Source: Macrocystis pyrifera (Eukaryota > Sar > Phaeophyceae > Laminariales > Laminariaceae). Taken from it: a DNA stretch of 64,000 bases. Positions 13,132 through 25,137 of this stretch are shown piece by piece. The DNA lies in assembly GCA_031763025.1 (NCBI GenBank), contig JASSKH010000006.1, positions 5,949,691-6,013,690 on the forward strand. Reading direction: 5' to 3'. Both the position numbers and the translations under genes were made by a program. Position 1 is the first letter of the stretch; every line of letters starts with the position of its first letter. The notes below the pieces were generated by a model. It searched no databases, had not been told where the DNA came from, and saw only the letters and a list, made by a program, of their open reading frames with translations.

Positions 13132-15658
13132 GTCCGGCGATAACTATGCTGCCGTAGAGGGTTTAGTAGAGGCATTTGTAGTCCTAAGGTGGTTTCTGGC
13201 TTTGACAGGCCTATCCTCAACTAAACTCACTGCCCGGTGTCTTCAGAATCCCTTTCGGATTGCAGATATATTGTGTTGATGAGCTCGGCTAAAGCGACCA
13301 TTCGATCGGGTTATTGCACGAACACGTTTTCACGCTCGGAAGCATTCCTCGAGGCACGCGCGTTCCCTCGACTCCGTCACCCTGCCGTGATGCACGCGGT
13401 GAACGGGGAAGCGGCGCCAAGGTACAGCGACCACTTGGTTTCGATTAACCTGCTATTTTGTTTCTTGAGGGAGAGGTGTTACTCTTACAGAACCCACTAC
13501 CACTACAGTTGCTTCTGTTGTAATCGTAGTTGATGACTGCGGTGTCTTCCTGCTGTGGGTCTTTGTACGTTTTCACTGACCAGCGGCGACCCTTATGTAC
13601 ACCGTCTGGGCCCTACTTCGCGTAGTATAGAGCCACTTGAACAATAGAACTGTATTACTATGCTAGGTACGAGGACCGTGAAGTAGGCAAGCTTTGGGGC
13701 TAGTGTAGCTGTCTGTCTCGAGTGAGTTCGGTGTGAAACCTGTGGCCAAGCACAGCTGACTGTGTATCTGGTATCTTCAGACAATGCCATGCACGACGTA
13801 TTGTAGTGGTCTGTGTAAAACGCACTCGAAACGATTGAAGCAGTGCCTTTCGTTTTATGCGCGGTTATCCATCACCTTTCGCTTCGTCTTGCAGATTTCA
13901 AAACAAGCCGTGGTCACAAGTGTGTGCTCGTGTCCCCCCAGGCACCTGATTTTCAAACCTGGTATGTCACAAGAGCGTTCAGCATTCATTCCCACTGCTC
14001 GTCGGTTGTCATCGATGTTTGCTGCGAAAATTGCTGGCACGCTCTTCAAAATTGCGGCGCATCACCTAATGCTCGAACACGAGGTGAAAAAAAGAAAATG
14101 CAAAAGTCTGCACAGCTGCTCTCCCGCCTCGGTAGACTCAGGGTTTGTTCGTCGAAAATAGTGGATGATATTTCTTGAGGTTGCGAAGGATTTCTATCCA
14201 CCCACCGTGCCTGGTGTTTGTCCAGGTGACTCTAATTTCTAGATGTTTCGTGGCATAAAATTCATTCACGGTTCTGTTAATAACACACTGCTGTGCTTGG
14301 CCCTTTGGCTGGTCCGTGCCTCACCAGGGAGCGATTTTTTCGGCTGAGTATCTCATGTGCAGCAGATTGTGGTGATCTTGAGATTGACCGGCGGCGCTTT
14401 CTCAACAGAGGCCTACACACCTTGACTTTTATAGAGTGGTCGAAAATGGTCCAGATTTGGAGGTACACAAAATGAGCCTTTAGACCAAGCCGACACCTGA
14501 ACATTAAGCTTCGCCGCCGTTCCAGCCGGGTTCTGCTCTCTCCTGTCTCGTCTGCTCCTTAAGTACAAACGATGAAATGGGGAAAATCGAGCTGCCTTGA
14601 GCCTCGGCCAGTAGTCGCACATCACTTGCAGACAGCTAAACCTACTCACAAGCAACGAAATCGAGGCACACTGTCGATGGGGTGTCGGGTGCATCAGAAA
14701 CGACTCACGAGGTGTTTTCGTGATGTCGAAGTTTTAAGCCAGCAGCATCAAAACTCGCAGAATCACCAAATATGTTTCACGCGCGGGCGCATTCCTTCGT
14801 AGTGTTGGTGGCTACATCACCGAGGAAAAAAAGGCTTTCACCAAACGTTGGCTGGTCTCCGGCCGCGACGTTTGAACTATTGACCTGAGACGTACCCGAG
14901 GAACGTGCGCGGAGAGGGCAATGACGTTTCCGTTTGGGGTTAATTGGGGCCCCGAACAGTGCAAAACAAACTTCATATCTCTGGATTATGTTTCATTTGC
15001 AGCGCTTTTTCTAATACTAGTTGCGTATAGTATCATATTTGCAAATATCGTCCTTTGAGTCCAAGCCGTTTGCACCTGTTGGCAGAACGCCCCCGCGCGA
15101 CTACTCGACAACAGGTTCCTGAGAGGTCTGCCGTCCCCTGAAGGGGGGCCTTAGGTCACAGCGAAAACAAAACACTTGCGTCCGTTTAAATACCCGTGCT
15201 TTTTTAGTTTTTTTATAAAATAAAATATCTTTCGGTCAAAAGTTCAAAGCTGGTCGAGATCTCGGATAGCTTTGAAAAAAAATAGAAACACTTCTCTTCG
15301 TTGAGATGCTTTAGATCAAGCCGGGTTTAATTTATTTTTGCGGAGTTCAACCAGCCAAGACGATCATATGTTCGAGGACTACTTAGTATGGCAAGCAAGC
15401 AATGAAGTACATACACTACGGTATTGCGTTGACATGCGAGAGTGCGAGCCATGCGCAGTTTACTATGATCCACGTCGCCGGAGATCTTTTGTCCTTGCTG
15501 TTCGTGCTCGCCTCTCCGTACGCACTCCGGGCTTTGAGGCGTGTTGCCTTGTTCGTTCGGTGTGTCGCTCACATTCAAAAGTGGTTGGAGAAACGGCTAT
15601 TGAATTACCCGCCGACGTGCCCGTGAACCGTCGCGACGTCGGTGTCACGAGTGGGGAT
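13132..15658. other. Intergenic stretch between the MFS gene and its decayed copy
   Basis: The first few hundred bases must include the 3' UTR and poly(A) site of the MFS gene; no single signal stands out. No gene or element was recognised in the rest. The last ~30 bases before 15659 still resemble the DNA upstream of the MFS start (CGTCGCGACGT shared), so the ancient duplication reaches beyond the first exon. Confidence 0.4.
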
Positions 15659-15702
15659 ATGACCCCGTTTCCATGTATGTTTGCCAATGGCAGCAACCAT
15701 GC

Positions 15703-15919
15703 CTATTTCGGGGGACCATAGTATATAGGACCAAATTCTGTTATTACGGGGGTCTATAGTTAACAGGACCTATGGTATACATAAAAACCTATATATTTAG
15801 GTATTTTTACCAACAATATTTGGTCCCGTTAACTATGGACCCCCGTAATAGTAAAAATAGGGGAACATATAGTATATTTGTGTACCGCAGGTCCTATTTA
15901 CTACGGTCCCCCGTAATAG
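15703..15919. mobile_element. MITE (outer), interrupted by a second MITE
   Basis: The ends form an inverted repeat of about 29 bp. The left end is CTATTTCGGGGGACC and the right end reads, in reverse complement, CTATTACGGGGGACC; the repeat continues with (A/G)TAGTA(T/A)ATAGGAC. It sits inside exon 1 of the decayed MFS copy. Removing the inner element leaves about 106 bp, the size of the other family members in this window. No target duplication could be fixed. It has no coding capacity. Confidence 0.8.
15741..15851. mobile_element. MITE (inner), nested in the outer one
   Basis: This 111-bp palindromic element has TIRs (C/T)TATTACGGGGGTC and GACCCCCGTAATAG. It is nearly the same length and sequence as the copy at 47617-47728, including the shared centre AAAACCTATATATTTA and AACAATATTTGGTCC. 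The match to an independent copy fixes its ends and shows that it jumped into an existing MITE. Confidence 0.85.
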
Positions 15920-16273
15920 TCTCCTCAGCATGGTAGGTACCGAGATGAGCCTGGTGTCCTACGCGGGTCACATGGTGGTGTAACTGGGCGTTGTCGACGA
16001 CAAGAACGAACCCGGTGAGACCACAGTAGGTTGATGCTATGTTGCTTGTTACTCGGCGGAAGTTTCGACCTGCGTTGGGGGAGGAGCAATGCAAAGGTGG
16101 GGTGCCACGTCGACGGTTTTCCCCATTCATTCATCCTGCGCCGTGCCTATGACGAGGCCAGTTAATATTTCTCAGGACACCTTCTGTATCAGGGCATCCA
16201 CTATAGCAAAGTTGCACATATCGAACAGATGGTCGCCGATTTCGTGGTAAGGGTCCCGCAAGGCGTCTGAAGA

Positions 16274-16338
16274 TCCCCTAAGCCTGTAAGGGATCCACTA
16301 AGGCGAGAGTATACGCCCTAAGCCTGTGAGGGATCCTC
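16274..16338 (+). repeat. Short direct repeat, two copies 42 bp apart
   Basis: CCCTAAGCCTGT(A/G)AGGGATCC occurs at about 16275 and again at about 16317. The copies differ at one base. No function is suggested. Confidence 0.6.
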
Positions 16339-19300
16339 ACTTGCCTATATGTGGCCGCAAACAATCCGGGGCCGCCGACGTATTCTTGCGTGGGAGCTGC
16401 ACATATTTAGCTAATCAGCTTACCTGATGATACCCAAATTGCACGCGCGTCCTAAAATAAATATTAAAATGTACATGCGCGAACAAGAACAAGGAGTTTC
16501 ATCTCAGACCGATATCCGAGACGTTCTGCATAGATACGATCTAGGTGTGTCCTGTTTTATCGAATTGAAGAATTGCATCGGATAGACGATAGCATGCAGT
16601 ATCGTGTGCTCCTTTCGCATAACCGGACTTTAGACCTTGCGCTGCTACCGTACCACGCCGAAGGATACCACACGCATGACGTAAGTGCTGATTGTTGAAA
16701 GAAGCCGCGCACACCGAAATCATCAAACACCTACAACAGAAAACACCTGTTTACACGCCCTCCCGGTCTGCGTTGCAAGGCGCAAAGAGAGTATTCGTAT
16801 GAAGATACAAAAATGCGGCGGCATTGCGAAACGGCGACATGCGGTAGAATTAGCTTGTATCGGCTTGTTGTGCATCGTGTACCCTTGCATTCTTGTACAC
16901 TTGGACAAGCTCTCCTTGATGGCAGACAGTATCTGAACGAGAGCTTCGCACCTATCATCCACCAGTCACTCGTGAGTTTCTCTTATATGGCAAGACCCCC
17001 GCCGTGAGCAGTCAAATGTCACCTGACTTGCTTCCTCAGTTAAGGCTCGGGTGCTCCTCTCAGGCAAGACCGGAACAAACCATGGCTAATCATCTTGATT
17101 ACAAGCGATGTAGATTCTCGATTGAGCTCGTCATCACGCAGAAGGATGCGTTTATGCGACGGACAGTCGGTTTACCCATTTATCCTTTAACGGCCCTCGA
17201 ATCCACAGGGGTGATAGTACAAAACTGAATTAAGTTCTACCAGGTATACCGCATGCTCTACACACCACTATTCTAAACATGCGCCCAGACTGATATAGCC
17301 ACCGTGTGAATGGTTGTCCGTGGGTCTCGAAGGCTCGAACGTTCTGGTCGTGCTAAACTAAAGCGCGAATAATGTTCAGATTCTCGTCCAAGAGTGTATT
17401 TGGAAGGAGCGGCCTTTGTCGATATGATGAAACCCTGTTCAGAGTACTCCAGTCTTGAGATGTCAAGCAAGGGACGCCCGTCGACGACGAGAGTTAGCAG
17501 TGCTCATCCGGTGCAACTCACGAAGAACCAAAGCAGGCGACGGACGGGTTGGAAGCAAGGGAAAGGTGCGCGTACGTCTTCGACAGACAGAAACTTGTAG
17601 GCATCTGCTGTTGTACAATTGTACCATGCTTGTTGTCAGTCCGTGACCTAATCTCTCTATTGACTGCCCCTCGACTACTTAGTCCGACCCTCACCGTCCA
17701 AAGGCGTGGCATGCGTCTTGGTTCTTTTTCGTTGACGGTGACGATGGTGACAACAACGACAGCAGCGAGCGAACCCATGCGTCAAAGGAGGCGAAGGCAG
17801 AATCATCGACGACGCTAGAAGAGCATGGTATCAGGAACCGTGTTGGATGCAGCCCAAGACGATATCTCCGACCGTCAGAAGATCAGGATCTGGAAGAGAT
17901 ATGGAGGAGCTCGGTCAACAAACGAGCATAGTCAAGCCGGAAAGATTGCTGGCACACACGCACGTCCGTGTTCTTCTGCTCACCGACGCAATATGTCCGG
18001 TATGTTCTGACTTGTTATGTTTAGACTGATGGACGTTGGAGGTGGTTCCTCCAAGCGATCCGCTGACGACGCCGGGGGCTTGATAGATGCAGCTCCGATC
18101 ACGATGGCGCCATATTTGTGCTCATCTTACACCACAAACTCCACCCGAAAAATTGCTTTGTTCTAGATTGTTAAAACGAAGAATCGAAATCTGGCCGTTG
18201 TTTCTCGCATCTGATCCACGTAGATGCGCTGTTGTGCGGTTTATTTACTCTTTGCACTCACAGATGTGCCATGAACTCACTGGGGTCAACCTTATAGGAG
18301 AAACAAACTTGCCCCATTTTTCGCGGCCCCCCGATTGTGCACCGAAGGCCACGTTTTCTGCGTTCGATGGGGTATACGCCTTGCGAGCTCTCAGTGCTAC
18401 TGCCAGGAGGGGCTGGACTGGTCAAGTTTGAAACTCGGCTCGGTCAGGTGGGACGAACACACTCACGTTAAAATTAAAGCTCTCTCTCTAGAGCGCCTGG
18501 AATATTAAAGAAAGGCGTATTTATTTCATGGGATGCCCTAACACATGTGCAGTGAGTTGGAAGGGGTGGAGAGAGTAACGCAAACTCGACGTGCAATGAT
18601 TAACCAACCATCCTTAACGACACCAGTCAAAATGTCGATCGCCGCAGGCACGTTTGCCATACCCGAACGTTCCAGGTATTATGAGAGATATTTCATTGTA
18701 AGGTGGGGAAGTCGGGGTGGCGATCCTTGGGCCCCCCCCCCGACACCCACGCCGAAGCCCTGATTTTGTTTTCTAATTAGTCAACGTATCGAACAGAAGT
18801 ACCTGCGGAGTGGGGTTTAAACTGATACCATGACGGTGTCGTCGCTAGAGCGAGCCAACATCATGATGACCGAGAGCCCGTTTTCTGGCTGCAAGTATAT
18901 AAAACATTCACTCCTAGCTGTTTGGGGCCAGCGAATTTATTTGGGGGAGGGGGTCAGAGCATCGTGCGGGTTGATGGTGCCTATCCTTAAGATTTTGCCG
19001 GTGCCGTACTTCACGCCTTTAAAGCGTCAAGATATCGCGAAGGATTTGGTCGGTCTTGGAGGTCCCCGTATACTTCGTGTTACCCGTCTCTCCCTAGCAC
19101 ACGTCGCCGGTTTCCCCCCCGTGAGTATCCTCCTGTTCACGTGCTGCGTGTGCACGAACTCGGTGGGTTGTTGCTGCAATTGCCATAGCTTCATTGGGAG
19201 TGGAACGCGGCGTCAGAGATTATACGGTAGTTGTGTCTGGTTGCCTCCAGCGTTAAAGTGCTGCGACTGTGTACCTTGGGAAATTATCCAAGACGCTTAT

Positions 19301-19890
19301 GCAGGATCTTCGTGTAATCAGCGGACGTTCATGGCGTTGATATAGATTGGTTGTGGCGACCCCCACCAAGTGTGATTGGGTAATCTTCAGTGAATATTGA
19401 CCGAAGAACCTGTGACCGTAGTTCCACCTACGTTGGCGGGATATGCAGAGGTTTTCATTGCAAGGATCATCCCTAGCGCCTATTCAAACGAGCAAGGAGA
19501 CTTGTTGAAAGTATACAGGTACTGAATATTTACGATCTCCTTGGAAAAGATCGAACGCTAGCCCGTCATGCTGCCTGCTGCGGTTGTCTCTTGCCCCCGC
19601 CCCAGTTGATCCGGTGCGGATCGTTTCGGCGCTAAGCCAGTTTTACGTTGGCGTCGCACTGGCTGTCAACAACGCCACCGGACCGGACCGCCGCGCCACG
19701 GGGGGATGAACGGGCTTTCGACGACGTCTCTCTTCTCTCACGAGGTCAATCTCGCCCACCTTCTTCTCGTCGCGGTTCGGTTTCTCCATCAACAGCAACG
19801 ACCCCTACCACTTTAACCACCACCGCGTGTTTCACCTTCTGGGTTTGGCTAGGCTGGTCGCTGCTGACCGGGATGGAGCAGGATAAATGA

Positions 19891-22695
19891 TGTCGGAAAC
19901 ATGGAATGACACGATTGTTTAAGGAAGCATCGAGTCTTCAAGCGCGAGGCCGGTTTTAGCCGTAAGGGGCGTGCTACTCAGTCGTGCCGCCGCCCTCAAG
20001 GCCACGTATGTCAATATTTAATAGTGTACACCGTACGCATAATCCACGTACCAGGTATGTCTGTAGTTTTGCACTAGACAAGAAACGGGGTGTCCAACCC
20101 GGGCTTTGGGACGGTTGAATGCGGTCGAATCTTGGCTGACAGTGGACAGCGTTTATGGTGTAGGGTCGCACTAATGAGCTTTAAGGCGATACCGAATGGT
20201 TTGGCTGCACGTTTAAAGATCAAACATTTTTGCCGTCTCATGTCGATTAGATTTGTATGGTGCCCACACGTCGCAGTGTGGTCGGCGCTCTAATAATAGT
20301 CAGTGTTGAACGTGCTCGGGAGTTTCGCCTAAAAGAACCATTTAGTGTCGCAAGGTGACACCTTCTCGGCCAGAAGTTTTGACGGAAACGACATAAGAGG
20401 TGAAAGAGAGATGCTCGAGAGGGCGCAACCATCGTCAACTAATTCGGCACCATGTGAGCTCTTCGGGAAGATGTGTAGTGCGAGTCGTTATGGAGACCGA
20501 CCCACAGTCAGACACGTTACTTCGTACTTGCCCGGTTCAAGATATTCACGCAATTGTCAACGTTTCGAGAAAGTTAATCTCTCCTATAATGCGCTCCGGG
20601 CTTCGGTGATTTATTTACAGAAGTACCGGACAAGTAATACAGACCAAACACGTAGTAGTCAGTTCCGTCTGCTGCTAGTGGACGTTGTCTAATATATTAG
20701 CTAGGAACGTAGCGGGGTTTCAATATATCAGTATTCCTCGGTGGGGAGCATGGAGTAGACAGTCTGCGTAGTACGCCTACCTGCTGTAGCCGCCGTTGAT
20801 ACCGATGAGAGTCTCGATAGGATACGGACTACTGCTGCCGTAGCAGAGTAGATATCGTGCACCCTACTCTTCCATCGAAGTGACGAAGTCGAGTTAGCGG
20901 TTAAATGTGGAAAGCAGTTGATCGATCAACTTTGTCTAAGGTACTTCTGCTTGGTTTTAAAGCAAGTAGGACGTATTATGTATTACGAGTATGTCTTCTC
21001 GGCAGTTTTAACTCTCGAGTTTAGGTGACTATTTAGTTGCCTCCAAAAAATCGTTTGTGTCTGGTGTATTCCGTTGTTGTGCCACAGCAGAGGCAAAAAC
21101 ACTAATCATTGAACCTGTCGCAACAACACCAACCATTCATGACTCACTGACGACGGGTGACCAATGCTTCTGCAGTTTACGCGATACGCAATACGCCGTA
21201 GATCTCTTACGAATGAGGTCTGTGTTTTGGCTATCTCTCGTTTTGAGTTACGATGCGTGTAAGTCCCAACAATCAAATATATGTATCTGATGTATTACTA
21301 TTACAAGGGAATAAGCGTCCCCCACACCCCCACGGCGGTAGAGCCGCAGTGACTAAAAGCACAGTTGTTCTGGGGCGAATGTGGAGCAAATGTGGAAGGC
21401 TGAAAATAGATGATGAAATAAATAGGCCTGATGTGATATGATATAGTATCGGGCTATAGAAGTGGTCACAAGATAGCCTGTAGTGTCAAAGCTCTGAATA
21501 CCTCAAGAGTATTCCTGGAGCTCCGACGTTTCTCTCAGTAGATAAGACAGCCAGTAGTATTAAGGTTTTCGTAAGGACACAGGGATCGTTCCTAGGACAG
21601 ATCTCCCTTCAAGACCGGACGACCCGGGTTAGTAGACTACAGAGGTATCCTAGGGTTTGGATACTCCTTTGATAAGGATCGCCCTTAGGAGAAGAGTAGA
21701 CCAACGTCCAAGCAAAGTTCCTCGGGGAAGTGCGTTTACCCGTCTAGCGGGTTAATGAAAGAGAGCCCCCATCGAACCTCCCTCAAACTGCCCCCTTTTC
21801 TCTCATCATAAACGGGAATAACACGACAACGAAAGAAATTAGTCTTCTAAACAAGAGAAGCTGCCTTCCGAGCCAGTTCCTGCCTTTCCATTTCCCTTAC
21901 CAAGAGAATCGGGTGATACTACACCTGAGAAGCAAGTGGAAGGACACCTTAATAAGAGGGACAAGGCCAGAACAAATTGTGGAAAACGCAAAAAGCATGT
22001 CTGGCATATACGCGGCAGAAACCAAGTTTGAGGATGAGAAAAGAAAATAATTTACAGGCGTTAAGGGCAGGGGGTCTTCAGTTTCTCCCCGCCCGCGTTT
22101 TTTCATTTCACGACCAAATCATCCCTCGGTGGTAGAAATAGTATTCCATGCCGCCAGAGGCCTGGACCAATGATATTCCTACTTATGTATGGTGATACTG
22201 GTGGATGGTACGAGGCACGAAGCGAACTCTCCGATTATCCCACACCAACTCTCGTCGAAGGTGAGCCTTGACCCAAACGGCTTGTCTCCGGGTCAGCTAT
22301 CCCTTCTCCTGACGTTACAGTCGAAAGCTAACGCCCCGCCGATTATTCCACGAGAATGCCTGAGTGAAGCCTGGAGCACGTATATGGTAAAAGCATCTCA
22401 GTTGTTCCATCGGCGGCGGGTTAAAAATGTAGGCGGTGGCTCATTTAAGAAAAATGATCGGCGACTCAATAAAGAAAAGGGTCGAAGCATCACGCATAGC
22501 TTGCAAAGATGAGTTTCGATTAAATCCTCGATCGCAAAGAAGTTTTTTTCTGTTCTATAAACTTAAAAAAAACACTCGGCAGCTCACTAAAACAAACGCT
22601 CAGCGGTACGTTCCTAATATTCCTCTCTTGTTTTTTCAGTCCAGCTGGAGAACCTACTCGTTTACACTCTTATATATTGTGGTTTAGTGTTGCGA
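19891..22695. other. Gene-poor stretch
   Basis: No gene was recognised. Two short open frames stand out only slightly: about 21823-22050 (plus, about 75 codons, ends EDEKRK-stop) and 22189-22512 (plus, 107 codons). Neither shows a domain I know. They could be exons or worn element fragments. Confidence 0.35.
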
Positions 22696-23016
22696 GGATT
22701 ACCCTGGGCTGGGTGGTCGATCGATCTTTTCCCCCCTAAAGCTCAGTAGGCAACACCTTCCTTGACATTTGACGTCGTCCAGGTCACGGGTTTGAACCTC
22801 ATTTCGAACGTTTCTTTTACAGAAACGCTTGCGCGTGCCTAGAACCACATCTCACTGGTTCCCCAAGTAATGAAACGAAGCGGGTAGGACGGCGTACAGG
22901 TGAAATCGATTCCGACGCCCCAAAGATCTGGGGGGGAGAGTAATATAAGGATTACCCTGGGCTGGGTAATCGGTCGATCTTTTACCCCTATAGCTCAGTA
23001 GGTATCACCTTCACAT
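22696..23016 (+). mobile_element. tRNA-like SINE, one full unit plus a truncated second unit
   Basis: The unit starts GGATTACCCTGGGCTGGG. It has a box-A-like TAAAGCTCAGTAGGC at about 22738 and, about 50 bp on, a box-B-like CACGGGTTTGAACC. A body follows, ending near the G-rich stretch at 22931. At 22949 the same head begins again (GGATTACCCTGGGCTGGG) and runs through TAGCTCAGTAGGTATCACC before similarity stops at about 23016. The A and B boxes at tRNA-like spacing point to a polymerase III retroposon. The same unit-plus-partial-head arrangement recurs at 26660. Confidence 0.7.
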
Positions 23017-24039
23017 TATGGCTTTGTTTGCTTACATGTAATAGACGGCTTGGCCCCGCACGGTTTCCGAGGAGTTGTGTCTTTTTAACGCGAGAGGGCG
23101 AAAAAGCTATAAGAGGCGGCGACGGGGAGGGTACAACGACAGGAGCTAAAGGGCCACCACTACAAGTACTGCTAGTACTGGACACAGGAATTATCCCACG
23201 TAGACATGGAATTTGTGGGGTAGTCGTAGTTTTGAGGTGTGTCGTGTTTTCGGCTACTACAAACATAGTACTTTAACAGGACGTCGGCTGGTTGAAATTG
23301 AAGCGTTAGGGCCATTTTTAACGACACACATTTTGCCGAAAAAAAACAAAATGCCAAATTGACCAGTTCATGGAAATTTGGATTTGCCACACGAGCCGGA
23401 AAAGTGTGTTTTAGATTTGTTTGACTGGAGGTTCAGGTCTTCATTGCCGTTTCACGTGCTCTGACGAGCCTCCACGTGTTTTCGTCTGGTAGGCATGAAT
23501 GACCCCCCTACAACAGTATTAGTGGTAGCCTGCTTCCGTGTGTTCTTGGACAATCTACATCGTGCAAAGAATTACCTTAGTGAAGATGTTGGTAGACAAT
23601 ATTAACCCCCATAGACTTGGAATGTTTGGGGGTGTCCTAGTTGATTTGTTCCCCTGGATCTTCGTGTGTTCAGGTGCTGGACTGCCATGCATACAGCCTT
23701 TGAAAAGGATCTCGGCTGGTAAACAATTGATGCGTTAGAGTCGTTTTTAGCGCCGCAGGTTTGACCAAAACACTTGCCTATTTGACGGAGTGAACATTGT
23801 GAGCGTCGTGTGCCCATATTTATCAGAGTACCAGGGTATAAACTATTTGGCAACTGTCGCCGTGCTGATTGGCTCAAAGCACTAAATCTCCCGAACTCAA
23901 AACCGAACCAAAGACGTAACGAAACTCTACAATAAACCCTGCACGCGTGATACTGATATTAACAGTAGGATAGGGGTGTGAACGTTTCGCCTTGCAAGGC
24001 AAGCGCTTGCGACTGACGGGGCTCCTCAACATTGAGACT
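23017..24039. other. Gene-poor stretch
   Basis: No gene or element was recognised. About 23170-23280 and 23600-23700 share short phrases (AGACATGGAATTTGTGGGG versus AGACTTGGAATGTTTGGGG, followed by TAGT and GTT blocks and a conserved GGCTGG further on). This suggests two worn copies of an unidentified dispersed repeat about 430 bp apart. Confidence 0.35.
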
Positions 24040-24240
24040 ATCCAATAATGCTGTAAGGCATGCTTTCTTACCCACGTAGGCATGTCTTGTACCCAATAAT
24101 GCATTCCTCACCACGCAATACGGCATTCCTTATAACCAATGAGGTATCCCTTGTACCCAATAAGGCATTCCTACTACTATAATAGTATTCAATAAGAAGG
24201 CATGCCTCATACCCAATAAGGCAATCCTTACCGCCTGAAT
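24040..24240 (+). repeat. Degenerate minisatellite, ACCCAATAAGGCATTCCTT-type unit
   Basis: About seven imperfect copies of a 20-30 bp unit occur, including TACCCAATAATGCATTCCTC, TACCCAATAAGGCATTCCTA and TACCCAATAAGGCAATCCTT. They are separated by short variable spacers. Confidence 0.65.
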
Positions 24241-24546
24241 ACCAGTTGTGCTATGCATTTGAATTTTCGACGAGGGAAGAACGGGACAAGAATCGTAGGC
24301 GGGGGGGGGGGGGGGGTGACTGTGACCCCCGATCTGAGCTATTAGTATTGATAGCATGGAGAAAAAAAAAAGGGCGATAAAAATAAATGGGACGAGGAAA
24401 ACCAAATATGACATATACTTCATCGAGTTGCACTCTCCAAGTCAGTATCAGTGTACTGTAAAAGTATGGAGCTCCTTCAGTGAGGACTTCTCCAAAAAAT
24501 AAGAACATGAGGTGCTACCACTGCCTACCGTAGCAAACACGCCTCC

Positions 24547-25137
24547 TTACGAGTATATACCCCTTTCATCCTGCGCCGACGTTCGCGTATATACCTGTTC
24601 GGCCCACCCTTCCGCGTCCGCTTTCGCCCACAGCTTCCGCACCCGACCTGCAGCTAGACGGAGGTAGCTCGCCTCCTTCACATCGAGCAGTTGTACCGCA
24701 CGAGGCGGCCGGTCCGCGGAACGAGAACAGGACCCGTCCCTCAGCGGTCCCACCCACCGTGCCGCCATCTGATTGGCAGACCCGCCACTAGTGTGCCCCT
24801 CGCCATTGTCGCTGTTGTTAGTGATAGTGTTGGCCGGAGCCGCCAAAATCGCTTCCTTATGGATCCCATCGGTCGATGCCGCTCCCTGACTGACTGATTT
24901 TATGGACACCGCTTCCTCATTGGACCCACCAACAGTCATCGCGTTCTGAGTGGCCAGTCCTACCGACGCCGCTTCCTCACAGGTTCCACCAACAGACACC
25001 GCTTTATGATTGGTTGGAGCCGCCGCCACCGCTCCCTCTTTGGCTCCATCAATCGGCACTGCTCCCTGGTTGGCCAGTGCTGCCGCCGCCGCTCGTTCGT
25101 TGCCGCGAGCAATCGATGCGACTGCCTGACTGATCAA
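24547..25137 (-). CDS. Unknown protein fragment with five ~20-aa repeats
   Basis: A 196-codon open frame on the minus strand shows about five tandem copies of a ~20-residue unit. Representative units start GAVPIDGAKEGAV, KAVSVGGTCEEAA, NAMTVGGSNEEAV and GAASTDGIHKEAI. Each unit is a 60-bp DNA repeat, visible as spaced TCC-rich blocks. A basic, Trp-containing tail follows (RVRKLWAKADAEGWAEQVY) and ends at a stop. No ATG precedes the repeats within the frame; an in-frame stop lies about a dozen codons upstream. It is therefore either an internal or last exon, or a relic. No family was recognised. Repeat divergence at third positions with the frame kept open argues for past coding use. Confidence 0.45.
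   Translation of the reverse strand: MISQAVASIARGNERAAAAALANQGAVPIDGAKEGAVAAAPTNHKAVSVGGTCEEAASVGLATQNAMTVGGSNEEAVSIKSVSQGAASTDGIHKEAILAAPANTITNNSDNGEGHTSGGSANQMAARWVGPLRDGSCSRSADRPPRAVQLLDVKEASYLRLAAGRVRKLWAKADAEGWAEQVYTRTSAQDERGIYS

Larger units (their letters stand above)
15659..19890 (+). pseudogene. Decayed tandem duplicate of the MFS transporter
   Basis: Pieces match the gene at 5850-13131 in order and orientation. Exon 1 is 15659-15702 plus 15920-16013, split by a MITE; it keeps MSLVSYAGHMVV, then a TAA stop, then LGVVDDKNEPG. Exons 2-4 were not found. Exon 5 is about 17740-18000 (WMQP, then PERLLAHTHVRVLLL against PESLLARKDVRALLV). Exon 6 is about 18345-18430 (FDGVYALRAL against FDEVYSLWTL). 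Exon 7 is about 18970-19125. Exon 8 is about 19640-19890 (QFYVGVALAVNNATGPDRR against QFYVGLSLAINNAAGSDRR), followed by frameshifts. Stops, frameshifts and lost exons make it non-functional. Exon 8 is the best preserved. A tandem gene duplication followed by decay explains the layout; intron lengths have diverged. Confidence 0.8.

Noticed and set aside
22189-22512. 107-codon plus frame as a gene
   Set aside because: No domain, no splice context and no support beyond an open frame.
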